Shown here: in pieces, positions 37,673 to 46,013 of the stretch
Layout of the letters: each line of letters starts with the position of its first letter
Position numbering within the stretch: the stretch's first letter is position 1
NCBI RefSeq assembly: GCF_000017685.1
Contig: NC_010843.1
Coordinates: 62,001 to 126,000 of the forward strand
DNA from: Leptospira biflexa serovar Patoc strain 'Patoc 1 (Paris)'
GTDB taxonomy: Bacteria; Spirochaetota; Leptospiria; Leptospirales; Leptospiraceae
Length of the DNA stretch: 64,000 bases
Reading direction: 5' to 3'
Position numbers and translations under genes: made by a program
The notes under the pieces: generated by a model
Databases searched by the model: none
What the model saw: the letters and a program-made list of their open reading frames with translations, nothing else
What the model was told of the DNA's origin: nothing

Positions 37673-38110
37673 TCACTCAATCATAGAGCCTGTTGGTTCA
37701 ATCTTCAGAAATTCCTTCCAGGTTTTGTAATGGTATAATTCCTTCGCAGTAAAACCGACAAAGATTCCAAATGGAATTTGAGTGATGAGTCCTAAAAGAA
37801 TTGGAGTGTGGGAGGCGACGATTCCATAAGTAAGATTGATCGTAATATCAAAAATCATTACGATGATTGCTAAAAGAATCGCAATTCTCAAATTGAGGAA
37901 AAGAAGTAAGATCACAAGTGGATCGAAAAAAACTAAGGATGTCCAAAACACATTTAAGGCGAAAGGAGCAAACGTATATCCCAAAAAACCTAAGTTTAGG
38001 ATATCTATGGTATGAGATACAGTACCGACAATAAAGCCGATACAAAAAATGAAAAAAACAATTCGATTCTTACGATGCAAATGATAGCCCTTATCTAGAG
38101 ATTGTATCAC
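37673..38110 (-). CDS. Small membrane protein of unknown function
   Basis: This 145-residue protein has four predicted membrane segments (IVFFIFCIGFIVGTVSHTID, LGFLGYTFAPFALNVFWTSL, PLVILLLFLNLRIAILLAII, LLGLITQIPFGIFVGFTA) and few charged residues. I see no family motif. It starts from a GTG with GAAGGAA just upstream. Its surroundings (DUF302 gene upstream on the same strand after a 223-bp gap) do not clarify the role. Confidence 0.65.
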   Translation of the reverse strand: MIQSLDKGYHLHRKNRIVFFIFCIGFIVGTVSHTIDILNLGFLGYTFAPFALNVFWTSLVFFDPLVILLLFLNLRIAILLAIIVMIFDITINLTYGIVASHTPILLGLITQIPFGIFVGFTAKELYHYKTWKEFLKIEPTGSMIE

Positions 38111-38333
38111 GTTCCTTCACTCGCTAGGGTCCACTCCCCGCCACCGATAGTAGCGGAAATCCTTTCTGGATAAGGAGTGCAATCTTGGATTTATACAGAT
38201 TTGAACTGCCATTTAGAAACGTTTCCAGAAAGATTGGAGCGGATAGCGGGATCGCCTAATGGATGGAATGCGAATGTTCGGTCCAATTGCGAGGCGCACT
38301 CCGTCCTTCGTGAAAACTATTTCAGAAAAAATT
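38111..38333. other. Non-coding stretch with nested inverted repeats
   Basis: In this 223-bp gap I find CTTTCTGGA (38162-38170) mirrored by TCCAGAAAG (38224-38232), and GGAGTGC (38174-38180) mirrored by GCACTCC (38296-38302). The repeats interleave rather than nest perfectly. It is more GC-rich than the usual intergenic DNA here. A structured RNA or the remnant of a repeat is possible. No gene recognised. Confidence 0.35.
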
Positions 38334-38723
38334 TCATTCGTGGAGGTGGTGGATCACCCGTACGAGTTTTTCTTGGACTTCCTTTGCGATGGATTCAAGT
38401 TCGGAGTTTTGGACTAGTTTTGTCATGGTCATAGGGTCAAAGATGGATACTTTGATTTCCCCGTTTTTTTCTTCGGTCACCACCACATTGCATGGTAATA
38501 ACATTCCTATTTCGTCTGCGGTTTGTAAGGCTCTATGCGCAAAACTGGGGTTACAGGCACCGAGGATGGTATACCGTTTGAAATCGACACCAATTTTTTC
38601 TTTTAAGGTTTGTTTGACATCAATCGTGGTGAGAACACCAAACCCTTCTTTTTTCAAAGCTTCTGTGGTATCAGCAATGGTTTCTTCAAAACTCTTTTTT
38701 CTGTGAACGGTTAAGCCTAACAT
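38334..38723 (-). CDS. DUF302-family protein
   Basis: This 129-residue protein matches the DUF302 fold: SFEETIADTTEALKKEGFGV, LTTIDVKQTLKEKIGVDF, YTILGACNPSFAHRALQTAD, EIGMLLPCNVVV. The ACNP and LPCNV cysteines are conserved in the family. The biochemical role is unknown; members often occur with sulfur, metal or redox genes. A perfect 9-bp inverted repeat of CsoR/CstR-operator type lies 15 bp upstream, so control by a copper- or persulfide-sensing CsoR-family repressor is likely. No such regulator gene is in the window. Confidence 0.85.
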   Translation of the reverse strand: MLGLTVHRKKSFEETIADTTEALKKEGFGVLTTIDVKQTLKEKIGVDFKRYTILGACNPSFAHRALQTADEIGMLLPCNVVVTEEKNGEIKVSIFDPMTMTKLVQNSELESIAKEVQEKLVRVIHHLHE

Positions 38724-38737
38724 AAAACCTCCGAATT

Positions 38738-38759
38738 CCTATACCCCATAGGGTATAGG
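38738..38759 (-). promoter_or_regulatory. CsoR/CstR-like operator upstream of DUF302
   Basis: CCTATACCC (38738-38746) is mirrored exactly by GGGTATAGG (38751-38759) around a 4-bp spacer. The core ATACCC..GGGTAT matches the operator type bound by CsoR-family repressors (copper CsoR, persulfide CstR). It lies 15 bp upstream of the DUF302 start and would block its promoter or early transcript. Confidence 0.7.
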
Positions 38760-38795
38760 TGGTTTGAGAAGTTGCAAGAGATTTTTTAAAAAAAA

Positions 38796-39245
38796 TTAAG
38801 GGCTGGATTCTTTTTTGGGAAGTTTTTGCATCTCTTCCACACTTGGGAGTTGTTTGGATGCATGTCTGATTTCGCCCGATGCATTGAGTAAAAAGTATTG
38901 GGGGAGTGGTTCGTTTTTCAGGGAGGCAAACCGATCATCTAAGATCAAGGTTTGGAAATCGTTGTCGCGAGGGGTGTAGTTGAGAAGGACGTAGGTGCCA
39001 AGGTCAGGTTTTCCTTCCCCACATTCCAAACCTTTTAACATTTCACAACGGGATTTGGTGATGGAAAGTAAGATGAGTTTTCCCTCTCTTGAGGCTTGTC
39101 CAAAGGCAAAGGACTTGTTATGACCCCAGTGGATTTCTTCACTTGCCATTTGGTTGATTTTGATGTAACCAAAAACGAGGAGTAAAATAAAGAGTGGCAT
39201 CGCCAAAAAACCGACAAGGTAAAAAACGCGAGAATATTTCTGCAT
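38796..39245 (-). CDS. Membrane-anchored thioredoxin-like protein without CxxC
   Basis: This 149-residue protein has one N-terminal membrane anchor (VFYLVGFLAMPLFILLLVFG). A domain with the outline of a TlpA/thioredoxin fold follows: ASREGKLILLSITKSRCEML (strand and helix where WCxxC would be), then LPQYFLLNASGEIRHASKQL, the usual cis-Pro and final strand region. Only single cysteines (in SRCEM and LECGEG) are present, so disulfide exchange by CxxC is not expected. The name is a fold-level inference. It lies just upstream of the CsoR-like operator on the same strand as DUF302. Confidence 0.55.
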   Translation of the reverse strand: MQKYSRVFYLVGFLAMPLFILLLVFGYIKINQMASEEIHWGHNKSFAFGQASREGKLILLSITKSRCEMLKGLECGEGKPDLGTYVLLNYTPRDNDFQTLILDDRFASLKNEPLPQYFLLNASGEIRHASKQLPSVEEMQKLPKKESSP

Positions 39246-39294
39246 ACAAGTCTATGGAAAGGGACTGTCCCATTCCCGCCAAGTTCAATTTTTG

Positions 39295-39309
39295 AGCTTT
39301 CGTAAAGCT
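39295..39309. repeat. Short palindrome AGCTTT-CGT-AAAGCT upstream of speE
   Basis: AGCTTT (39295-39300) is mirrored by AAAGCT (39304-39309) with a 3-bp centre. It sits about 76 bp before the speE start in the divergent region with the thioredoxin-like gene. Promoter or operator role inferred only from position. Confidence 0.25.
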
Positions 39310-39385
39310 AAAACTGTAAAAAAAACTACACTCTCTTCTTCCCATTCCTATTCTGGTTCAAAGAGAGAATCCTTAGGAGCATTTA

Positions 39386-40231
39386 ATGGAGATTTGGTAC
39401 ACTGAAAAATTGGAATTAGAAAAAGGGCGAGCTGTGAGTTACCGAGTAACAAAAACAATCGAAAGCCTACAATCTCCGTTCCAAAAAATTGATATATTTG
39501 AGACACAATCATTTGGTCGTATGTTTACACTTGATGGTGTAACAATGGTTACCAACAAAGACGAACATTCTTATCATGAGATGATTGCCCACATCCCGAT
39601 GATGAGCCATCCCAATCCAGAATCAGTGCTTGTGATTGGAGGAGGAGATGGAGGAACCGTTCGCGAAGTTTTAAAACACCCATCTGTCAAAGAAGTTGTG
39701 TTATGCGAGATTGACAAAGCAGTGGTTGATATTAGTTATAAATACTTTCCTGAATGTGCAGATGCAATGAAAGACCCAAAGGTTATCCATCACTATGATG
39801 ATGGTGCCAAATTTGCCCGTGACAATAAAGGTAGATTTGATGTGATCCTTGTGGATTCCAGTGACCCTGTGGGTCCTGCAGAAGTTTTGTTTAAAGAACC
39901 ATTCTTTCGGGATATGGCAAGTGCCTTAAAACCAACAGGGATCATTGCGACCCAAGCGGAATCCTTTTGGTACCATGGAGATGTGATCACATCTCTATTT
40001 GAATTCATCCCAAAAATTTTTCCTGAGTATGGATACTATTACACAACCATTCCCACATACCCATCTGGGATCATTGGGTTTACATTTTTATCCAATGCAA
40101 TTGATCCGTATGCAGTGACCCCAGATCCGAAACGAGTGCCAAAAGGTCTTAAGTATTATAGCCCTGAGATCCACAAAGCAGCATTTGTTTTGCCTGAGTT
40201 TGCCAAAGCCTATATCAAACGAAAAGGTTAA
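39386..40231 (+). CDS. speE: Spermidine synthase (polyamine aminopropyltransferase)
   Basis: This 281-residue enzyme transfers the aminopropyl group of decarboxylated S-adenosylmethionine to putrescine. It has the N-terminal beta domain (EIWYTEKLELEKGRAVSYRV, GRMFTLDGVTMVTNKDE), the cofactor loop VLVIGGGDGGTVREVLKH and the catalytic region ILVDSSDPVGPAEVLF. C-terminal YYYTTIPTYPSGIIGF is also typical. It leads a five-gene plus-strand operon; the next gene starts 7 bp after its stop. No speD is in the window. Confidence 0.95.
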   Translation: MEIWYTEKLELEKGRAVSYRVTKTIESLQSPFQKIDIFETQSFGRMFTLDGVTMVTNKDEHSYHEMIAHIPMMSHPNPESVLVIGGGDGGTVREVLKHPSVKEVVLCEIDKAVVDISYKYFPECADAMKDPKVIHHYDDGAKFARDNKGRFDVILVDSSDPVGPAEVLFKEPFFRDMASALKPTGIIATQAESFWYHGDVITSLFEFIPKIFPEYGYYYTTIPTYPSGIIGFTFLSNAIDPYAVTPDPKRVPKGLKYYSPEIHKAAFVLPEFAKAYIKRKG

Positions 40232-40238
40232 GAGTTTT

Positions 40239-41498
40239 GTGATAAACCGCTTTCTCTTTCAGATCCTCCTACTTGTCTTTTGGTTTGTGTTTCCGATTCG
40301 ATTGGAAACACAAGAAACAAAGGCAACGGAGATGGAATTGGAAGCGGAATCCTATGAGGAACGTGGGTATCCCAAACGTGCCAACCTCATCCGTGAAAAA
40401 CTGAAACGAATTCGGAAAGATAACTTCCAAACCAAAAATCCAGAACCAGTTTTCATCCCAACCAATTCCGATTTACCGGCGACAAACAATGGTTCTTTGA
40501 GTTTTCTGAATGGAACTTGGGAACTTGGATTTCGTTACCTTAGCCAGAACGCCGGGTTTCGATCGGGCAAAGAATGGGCGTTAGATGATGGACGAGTGGC
40601 TTTCCAGGCAGGTACCCCGTATTTCCCAAGATCTCCGATGGGATACCAAAATATCAGAACCCTGCCTTACCAAATGGAATGGGAAGGGGCGAGGAAAAAT
40701 TCGGATACCTTCTCTCCCCGAATTTCCTTCTTACATAGTTCCAAAAAATGGGGATTCGAATACGTTTATTTCCAATTTTATACGACGAGGAATTTTTTCT
40801 CCTTTGGTGATTTTGGTGGTTTACAAACTGGTTTTCAAACCGATCGTTTTTTCAGCGCGGATCATAAAATTGTCGTACAAATTTTGGAAGAATATTCGCA
40901 TAACAAAAGGTTTGTGTGGGAATTTGGTTTGCGATTGGGATCTCTTTCCACAAATTCGGCCCAACACTCACAAAGTTTGGGGCAAACTGGAATCTTCCGA
41001 GACTCCATCCAATATGTAGCACCGAGTACAGGTTTTAAGTTTGTGCACCAATTTTTTGAAAGTTACTCTTATGAGTTAGGTGGAGATATGTTCCTTACTC
41101 CTATTGGAAATCTGAAATACAGAAGGGATAGTTTCACAAGTCTCGGGGGAGTGAGTCGTTTTGGTGGGGAACGAACAAGTGCAGACGAAGTGTATTCTTT
41201 ATTTTCTGAAAAAAGTATACCCACAACAGTCATTGGGCTCAATCTTTTGGCCCAATTGAATTGGGCACCTTTCCAAAATCATAAATTCCAATTGGGACTC
41301 CAATCCATCCAATACAATTGGCGGGCCAATGAAACAGATCCCCCTGGCCTGCGGGCACTGAACCCAGAATCTTATTTGGCCGCTGTTCGGGATTATTATT
41401 TGAGTTCAGCGTTTTATGAAGCGGATGGGGGAAAGGATCGGCCCACTCGTTCCTATGGTATTTCGAATTTGTACTTTGGGTATACTTATGTTTATTAA
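40239..41498 (+). CDS. Predicted outer-membrane beta-barrel protein
   Basis: This 419-residue protein has a signal sequence (NRFLFQILLLVFWFVFP), a short coiled charged stretch (ELEAESYEERGYPKRANLIR), then many amphipathic strands ending in aromatics (TWELGFRYLSQNAGF, WGFEYVYFQFYTTRNFF, FYFGYTYVY-like end NLYFGYTYVY). A terminal aromatic residue is typical of barrels. Function unknown. The GTG at 40239 is chosen because it gives a normal signal peptide and follows the speE stop by 7 bp; an ATG inside speE is less likely. It overlaps the next gene by 11 bp, in the speE-pyrF operon. Confidence 0.7.
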   Translation: MINRFLFQILLLVFWFVFPIRLETQETKATEMELEAESYEERGYPKRANLIREKLKRIRKDNFQTKNPEPVFIPTNSDLPATNNGSLSFLNGTWELGFRYLSQNAGFRSGKEWALDDGRVAFQAGTPYFPRSPMGYQNIRTLPYQMEWEGARKNSDTFSPRISFLHSSKKWGFEYVYFQFYTTRNFFSFGDFGGLQTGFQTDRFFSADHKIVVQILEEYSHNKRFVWEFGLRLGSLSTNSAQHSQSLGQTGIFRDSIQYVAPSTGFKFVHQFFESYSYELGGDMFLTPIGNLKYRRDSFTSLGGVSRFGGERTSADEVYSLFSEKSIPTTVIGLNLLAQLNWAPFQNHKFQLGLQSIQYNWRANETDPPGLRALNPESYLAAVRDYYLSSAFYEADGGKDRPTRSYGISNLYFGYTYVY

Positions 41499-42213
41499 TG
41501 GATTCTATCGTTTTTTCCTCTATGTTTTGATTCTTTTTGGATTTTTGCAATGTGGGATTTCGCTCAGGGTTTACAGGCCTTTTCCCAATGAGAAAGAATA
41601 CGATTTTGTCAAAAAAATGGATCACATTGTGATCCAAGTGAATGGTGAAAATCGGATCCAAATGGCTGTGTATGACTCTTATTTTTTTGGAGCAGAAGCG
41701 CTAACCAATGAATACGGGCCACTCTCGTATTTGATTCGAAAAGAACTTTCCATTCGAGAGTCCCGTTATCCTTTGTTAATCGAGAGAGGTGGGAAAATCC
41801 TCGTGGAAGAATTCCAACTCGTTTCTTTGGATCGTTGTTTCAGAAATCTAACGTTTGTTCGCCTGAAGGCGAAAGTCCAAATCCGAGGATATGCAGAAGA
41901 AGAAATTCAATATTATGATGAGATAGATTCAAAAGTGACGAATTGTTACCTTACGGGGAGTGTTCTCACATTGGTTCCGCTCTTATGGTATGTTCCTTAT
42001 AACGGATTTCGTGGGAATCGAGAGGACCAATTGAACCAACTGGGCCGGAATGCATTGACAGAACTTTTTACAAAATTAGAAATCCATTCTGGTCATTCGG
42101 AAAAATCAACCGAGTCACAAAAAATGGAAGATCCAAAACCAATGCCGAAACCAGTTCCCACCAAACAAGAACCAGTGGATCCAAAATTAAAGGATATTTT
42201 GGATAGCCTATGA
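41488..42213 (+). CDS. Predicted lipoprotein of unknown function
   Basis: The 241-residue product starts with MFINGFYRFFLYVLILFGFL followed by QCG, a lipobox-like end with Cys after LQ. The mature part has mixed strands and a membrane-like segment (GSVLTLVPLLWYVPYNGF). The C terminus is Pro/Lys-rich (DPKPMPKPVPTKQEPVDPKL). I do not recognise a family. The ATG at 41488 overlaps the barrel gene by 11 bp; the frame is open further upstream but that would remove the signal. The stop overlaps the next gene by 4 bp. Confidence 0.65.
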   Translation: MFINGFYRFFLYVLILFGFLQCGISLRVYRPFPNEKEYDFVKKMDHIVIQVNGENRIQMAVYDSYFFGAEALTNEYGPLSYLIRKELSIRESRYPLLIERGGKILVEEFQLVSLDRCFRNLTFVRLKAKVQIRGYAEEEIQYYDEIDSKVTNCYLTGSVLTLVPLLWYVPYNGFRGNREDQLNQLGRNALTELFTKLEIHSGHSEKSTESQKMEDPKPMPKPVPTKQEPVDPKLKDILDSL

Positions 42214-43088
42214 GACAATTTGGGATTTTATTTTTGTGTGGGTTTGTCGTTTTTTTTTCCAATTGTTATTCTTTGGAGAAACCATATAATTATGGAAATC
42301 CATACCATCCCAGTCCTGAATTTACAGAAGACGATCCACAATTTGAAGAAGGGGAACCCGTTTGGATTTTAGACCAAACTGGCAATTGGGTTTTTTCTCT
42401 TCCCTCAAAACTGGTGTTATGGAATCGGAAAGCTGACAACCATCATATATCCAAAGAAACCAAAGAATACTTAATCCGTTACATCAAGGAAAATAACCTA
42501 AGAGACGTTAAGGTTCGTTTTAACCAATATGCCCCCCTTTCTGAATGGAGGCGACTTCCTAAGAACAAAAACATCAATCCTGTGATTCGTTATTTTTTTG
42601 GTTCGATTTCACTTTTAGCGTATACCTTTTTGCCTGGCCGATTGTTTGCAGGAACCATTGGGGGAGATCATTACAATTCATTTACCAATACCATCCACAT
42701 TTACTCGGACCTACCTCCTGTTGCCATCCATGAAGGGGGCCATGCCAAAGATTTTTCGCAACGAGAAGAAAGGACTTGGTATGCCATCGTGTATGCGATC
42801 CCTGTTGTAGGTGCATTGTACCATGAAGCAAAGGCTTCTGATGATGCTTTGAATTATTTTGCGGAAAAAGACGATAGGGTCCAGTTGAATTCCTCTTATG
42901 AACTTTTAACACCAGCTTACTCAACTTATGTGGGAGGTGCGATAGGGGATGTTGTTGTGAATCCGATCACAGCCGTTGCCGTCATCCCAGGTCATATTTA
43001 TGGTCGATATAAAAAGCGGGATATTACGCTCGAGTTAGAAAAACGCAAACAAAAGAAACAAATTAAGGAAACAAAGTCCAATCCATGA
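42210..43088 (+). CDS. Predicted lipoprotein with HEGGH zinc-peptidase-like motif
   Basis: This 292-residue protein has a hydrophobic N terminus ending in FFSNC (Cys19), a probable lipobox. The core contains VAIHEGGHAKDFSQRE with HExxH at 174-178 and ALYHEAKASDDAL about 28 residues later, where Glu206 could be the third zinc ligand as in gluzincins. Metal-dependent protease or amidase activity on the envelope is inferred, not known. Two hydrophobic stretches flank the motif. It overlaps the preceding and following genes by 4 bp each, so it belongs firmly to the speE-pyrF operon. Confidence 0.65.
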   Translation: MRQFGILFLCGFVVFFSNCYSLEKPYNYGNPYHPSPEFTEDDPQFEEGEPVWILDQTGNWVFSLPSKLVLWNRKADNHHISKETKEYLIRYIKENNLRDVKVRFNQYAPLSEWRRLPKNKNINPVIRYFFGSISLLAYTFLPGRLFAGTIGGDHYNSFTNTIHIYSDLPPVAIHEGGHAKDFSQREERTWYAIVYAIPVVGALYHEAKASDDALNYFAEKDDRVQLNSSYELLTPAYSTYVGGAIGDVVVNPITAVAVIPGHIYGRYKKRDITLELEKRKQKKQIKETKSNP

Positions 43089-43903
43089 CCTCATTTTTAT
43101 CCAAATTCCGTAATCGCCGTGATGGACTCAGATCCCAACTTTGTATCGGAATCGATCCCGAACTAGAAAAATTACCCAAAGTCTGTTTGGATTCAAAGTC
43201 ACCGCTCGTCCATTTTTCAGAAACCATAGTCCGTTACACCCATCCCTATGCTGTGGCTTGGAAACCAAACATTGCTTTTTTTGAACGTCTGGGGGCAGAA
43301 GGGTATTTTGCATTAGAACATATGGTCCACTTAATGAAAGAGGTTTCACCAGAGGTACCCATTGTGATGGATGCCAAACGGGGGGATCTTGCCAATACTG
43401 CCAAAGAATATGCGAAGTATTTTTTCCAAACTTTGAAAGTGGATGCTTTGACCGTGAACCCGTATATGGGTCGGGATAGTCTTACACCGTATCTGGATTT
43501 GGGTGGGTATCTTTTTGTTTTAGGGTTAACCTCCAATCCCAGTTCCTCTGACTTCCAAAAATTAAAAACAAAGACCAATGATTTGTACTTGTACGAAGAG
43601 GTAAGTGACCAAATGGCTTCCCTTTCGGAAGTGTATCCGGGCCAAGTGGGTCTTGTGGTCGGAGGGACCCATCCATCCGAAATCCAATCCCTCCGGAAGC
43701 GCCATCCCGATCTTTGTTTTCTCATCCCAGGATTTGGTGCCCAAGGTGGTGATTTGGAATCGATCATTCATGCTTCGGGGAAAGAGGCACTGATCAATTC
43801 ATCTCGTGGCATCACTCTCAGTTCTCTTGCGGAAAATTACGGTGAAGTTTCAAAAAAGAAATCGGAAGAAGTTCATTTGAGGATGAACCATCTCTTTCCT
43901 TAA
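43085..43903 (+). CDS. pyrF: Orotidine-5'-phosphate decarboxylase
   Basis: This 272-residue enzyme makes UMP from OMP in pyrimidine synthesis. It is of the longer type (QLCIGIDPELEKLPKVCLD, VAWKPNIAFFERLGAEG), with the catalytic segment IVMDAKRGDLANTAKEYAKY and phosphate-binding LIPGFGAQGGD and LINSSRGI. It overlaps the HEGGH lipoprotein by 4 bp and ends the operon. Placement with envelope genes is unusual. Confidence 0.95.
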   Translation: MTSFLSKFRNRRDGLRSQLCIGIDPELEKLPKVCLDSKSPLVHFSETIVRYTHPYAVAWKPNIAFFERLGAEGYFALEHMVHLMKEVSPEVPIVMDAKRGDLANTAKEYAKYFFQTLKVDALTVNPYMGRDSLTPYLDLGGYLFVLGLTSNPSSSDFQKLKTKTNDLYLYEEVSDQMASLSEVYPGQVGLVVGGTHPSEIQSLRKRHPDLCFLIPGFGAQGGDLESIIHASGKEALINSSRGITLSSLAENYGEVSKKKSEEVHLRMNHLFP

Positions 43904-43929
43904 CGGTCTAATCACCATTAGGGAAACAA

Positions 43930-45201
43930 GTGAAAGAAACATTAGCAATTATCGGAACAGGAATCGCGGGTTTAGGTTCTGCTTACTTTTTAAAAAATGA
44001 TTTTGATTTAACGATTTTTGATAGTGCTGATTATGTCGGCGGGCACACTAACACAGTGATGGTGGAAGAAGATGGTGTCCAAATCCCCATTGATACTGGT
44101 TTTATCGTTTTTAATCATGTCACCTATCCCAATTTATTACGTTTGTTCCAGACATTAAATGTTCCTACAAAAAAATCAGATATGTCTTTTAGCGTCCAAT
44201 ATCACCCCACCAAACTAGAGTTTAGTGGGTCTGGCCTTCGAGGATTATTTGCTCAGAAAAAAAATCTCTTCCGTCCACGATATCTGAAGATGTTACTTGA
44301 GATTGATCGTTTTAATACCAATGCTCCCAAAATTTTGGAAAATCCTACTTACGATGATTGGAACTTGGGCCGTTATATGGAGACTTTTGGTTACGGGAAA
44401 GACATCCTCAATTATTATTTAATTCCGATGAGTTCTGCCGTTTGGTCCACACCTCCCGATTTGATGTTGGAATTTCCAGCCAAGTCCCTCATTCGTTTTT
44501 TTTACAACCATGGTTTTTTGGGTCTCAATACCCAACACCAATGGTATACGGTGGATGGTGGTTCCAAGGAATATGTGAATCGGATCCTTCCCCCGATAAA
44601 AGACCGGATCCGATTGAAAACACCTGTCCAGTCAGTCAATCGACTCCCCAATGGAAAGGTAGAAATAGTTTTGCCTGAAGGGAAAAAGCAAGTGTTCGAC
44701 AAAGTTCTCCTTGCGACCCATGGCCATTTGTCTGCAAAACTTTTGGGGAATCCAACCAAATTGGAACAAGAACTTTTGCCCCTTTACAAGTACCAACACA
44801 ATACGGCAACCTTACACACCGATGACTCGGATATGCCAACCATCAAATCTTGTTGGTCTAGTTGGAATTATAAAATCACGGAATCAAAAGATGGAAAAAT
44901 GGAACCTTACACCATTTATTGGATGAATCGTTTGCAAAACGTTTCCAAGAAAAAAAATTATTTTGTGACAATCAATGACCCCGGTCGTGTGAAAGAAAGC
45001 CATACCATCAAAAAAATTGACTATGAACACCCTTTGTTTTCGGTGGAAGCATCACTTGGCCAAAGTCGTTTGCCAAAGTTAAATGAAGATGGCCCGATTT
45101 ATTTTGCTGGTGCATACTTTCGGTATGGATTTCATGAAGATGGATTTTTGTCGGCAGTAAACGTTTCCAAAAGTATCCTAAAACGAGACCCATGGACTTA
45201 A
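43930..45201 (+). CDS. FAD-dependent amine-oxidase-like protein (lipid-modification cluster)
   Basis: This 423-residue flavoprotein starts at a GTG with AGGGA five bases upstream. The dinucleotide-binding motif LAIIGTGIAGLGSAYFL is at the N terminus, followed by DYVGGHTNTV and GFIVFNHVTYPNLL. The C-terminal FAD motif is IYFAGAYFRYGFHEDGFLSA. It belongs to the NAD(P)-binding Rossmann/amine-oxidase group found beside DUF1365 and Cfa-type genes in many bacteria. The substrate is unknown; oxidation or desaturation of a fatty-acyl chain is inferred from the neighbours. It overlaps the DUF1365 gene by 10 bp. Confidence 0.85.
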   Translation: MKETLAIIGTGIAGLGSAYFLKNDFDLTIFDSADYVGGHTNTVMVEEDGVQIPIDTGFIVFNHVTYPNLLRLFQTLNVPTKKSDMSFSVQYHPTKLEFSGSGLRGLFAQKKNLFRPRYLKMLLEIDRFNTNAPKILENPTYDDWNLGRYMETFGYGKDILNYYLIPMSSAVWSTPPDLMLEFPAKSLIRFFYNHGFLGLNTQHQWYTVDGGSKEYVNRILPPIKDRIRLKTPVQSVNRLPNGKVEIVLPEGKKQVFDKVLLATHGHLSAKLLGNPTKLEQELLPLYKYQHNTATLHTDDSDMPTIKSCWSSWNYKITESKDGKMEPYTIYWMNRLQNVSKKKNYFVTINDPGRVKESHTIKKIDYEHPLFSVEASLGQSRLPKLNEDGPIYFAGAYFRYGFHEDGFLSAVNVSKSILKRDPWT

Positions 45202-46013
45202 ATACTTGTATGTATGAAGCGGACGTATTTCATATGCGTACCGCACCCGCAGAAAACAAATTCCAATATAAAATCTTTAATTTTTATCTGGATTTGGAAG
45301 AAATAGACCAGTTATCCCATAAAAGTTTTTTCTTTTCCAGGAATCGTTGGAATTTGTTTTCTTTTTATGACAAAGACCACTTACAGTTTGGAAAAGATTC
45401 AGTATATGAAAACACAAAATCATTTTTAGAAGCCTCAGGTGTAAAAGGTGAAATAGGAAAAATTTACCTCCTCACCAATTTACGAGTCCTCGGGTATGTG
45501 TTTAATCCTGTGAGTTTCTATTTTTGTTTTGATACTTCGGGTCTTCCATTGGCTGCCATTGCAGAAGTAGGCAATACATTTGGGGAAATCAAACCCTACC
45601 TTGGGAAGTTTCAAAAAACAAAAGGGACGATCGCGGATCCAGAAGTGTTCATCCGTGAACCAAAAAATTTTTATGTCTCTCCTTTCATTCCTTTGGATTC
45701 GGAATTTGAATTTCGCCTGAACACTCCGAATGAAAAATTACAGATCGGAGTCGACTCTTATGAAAATGGGAAACGAATTTTAATCACTTCCTTTATCGGA
45801 AAAAAAATTCCCTTTCATACCAAATACTTATTAAAACTTTTCATCCAATTTCCATTTATTACCGTCAAAATAATAACATTGATTCATTGGCAAGCATTCA
45901 AGTTGTGGATCAAAAAAATTCCTTACATACAGAAACACCAAAACTTAGAGAAACAAACAGGAGTTCCACTTGGAAAAATCAGCGAACCAGTCCCTTTTAC
46001 AAGAAACGATTGA
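45192..46013 (+). CDS. DUF1365-family protein
   Basis: This 273-residue protein matches DUF1365: MYEADVFHMRTAPAENKFQY, NLRVLGYVFNPVSFYFCFD, AIAEVGNTFGEIKPYL and KNFYVSPFIPLDSEFEF. The family has no assigned activity. It nearly always lies between a flavin oxidoreductase and a Cfa-like methyltransferase, as here. The C-terminal part has a basic, membrane-associating look (IQFPFITVKIITLIHWQAFK). It overlaps the neighbouring genes on both sides (10 bp and 44 bp). Confidence 0.88.
   Translation: MDLNTCMYEADVFHMRTAPAENKFQYKIFNFYLDLEEIDQLSHKSFFFSRNRWNLFSFYDKDHLQFGKDSVYENTKSFLEASGVKGEIGKIYLLTNLRVLGYVFNPVSFYFCFDTSGLPLAAIAEVGNTFGEIKPYLGKFQKTKGTIADPEVFIREPKNFYVSPFIPLDSEFEFRLNTPNEKLQIGVDSYENGKRILITSFIGKKIPFHTKYLLKLFIQFPFITVKIITLIHWQAFKLWIKKIPYIQKHQNLEKQTGVPLGKISEPVPFTRND
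45959..45963 (+). promoter_or_regulatory. Ribosome binding site fixing the TTG start of the Cfa-like gene
   Basis: AGGAG at 45959-45963 is followed by six bases and the TTG at 45970, a strong arrangement inside the DUF1365 coding region. It supports translation from the TTG and a 44-bp gene overlap. Confidence 0.75.
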
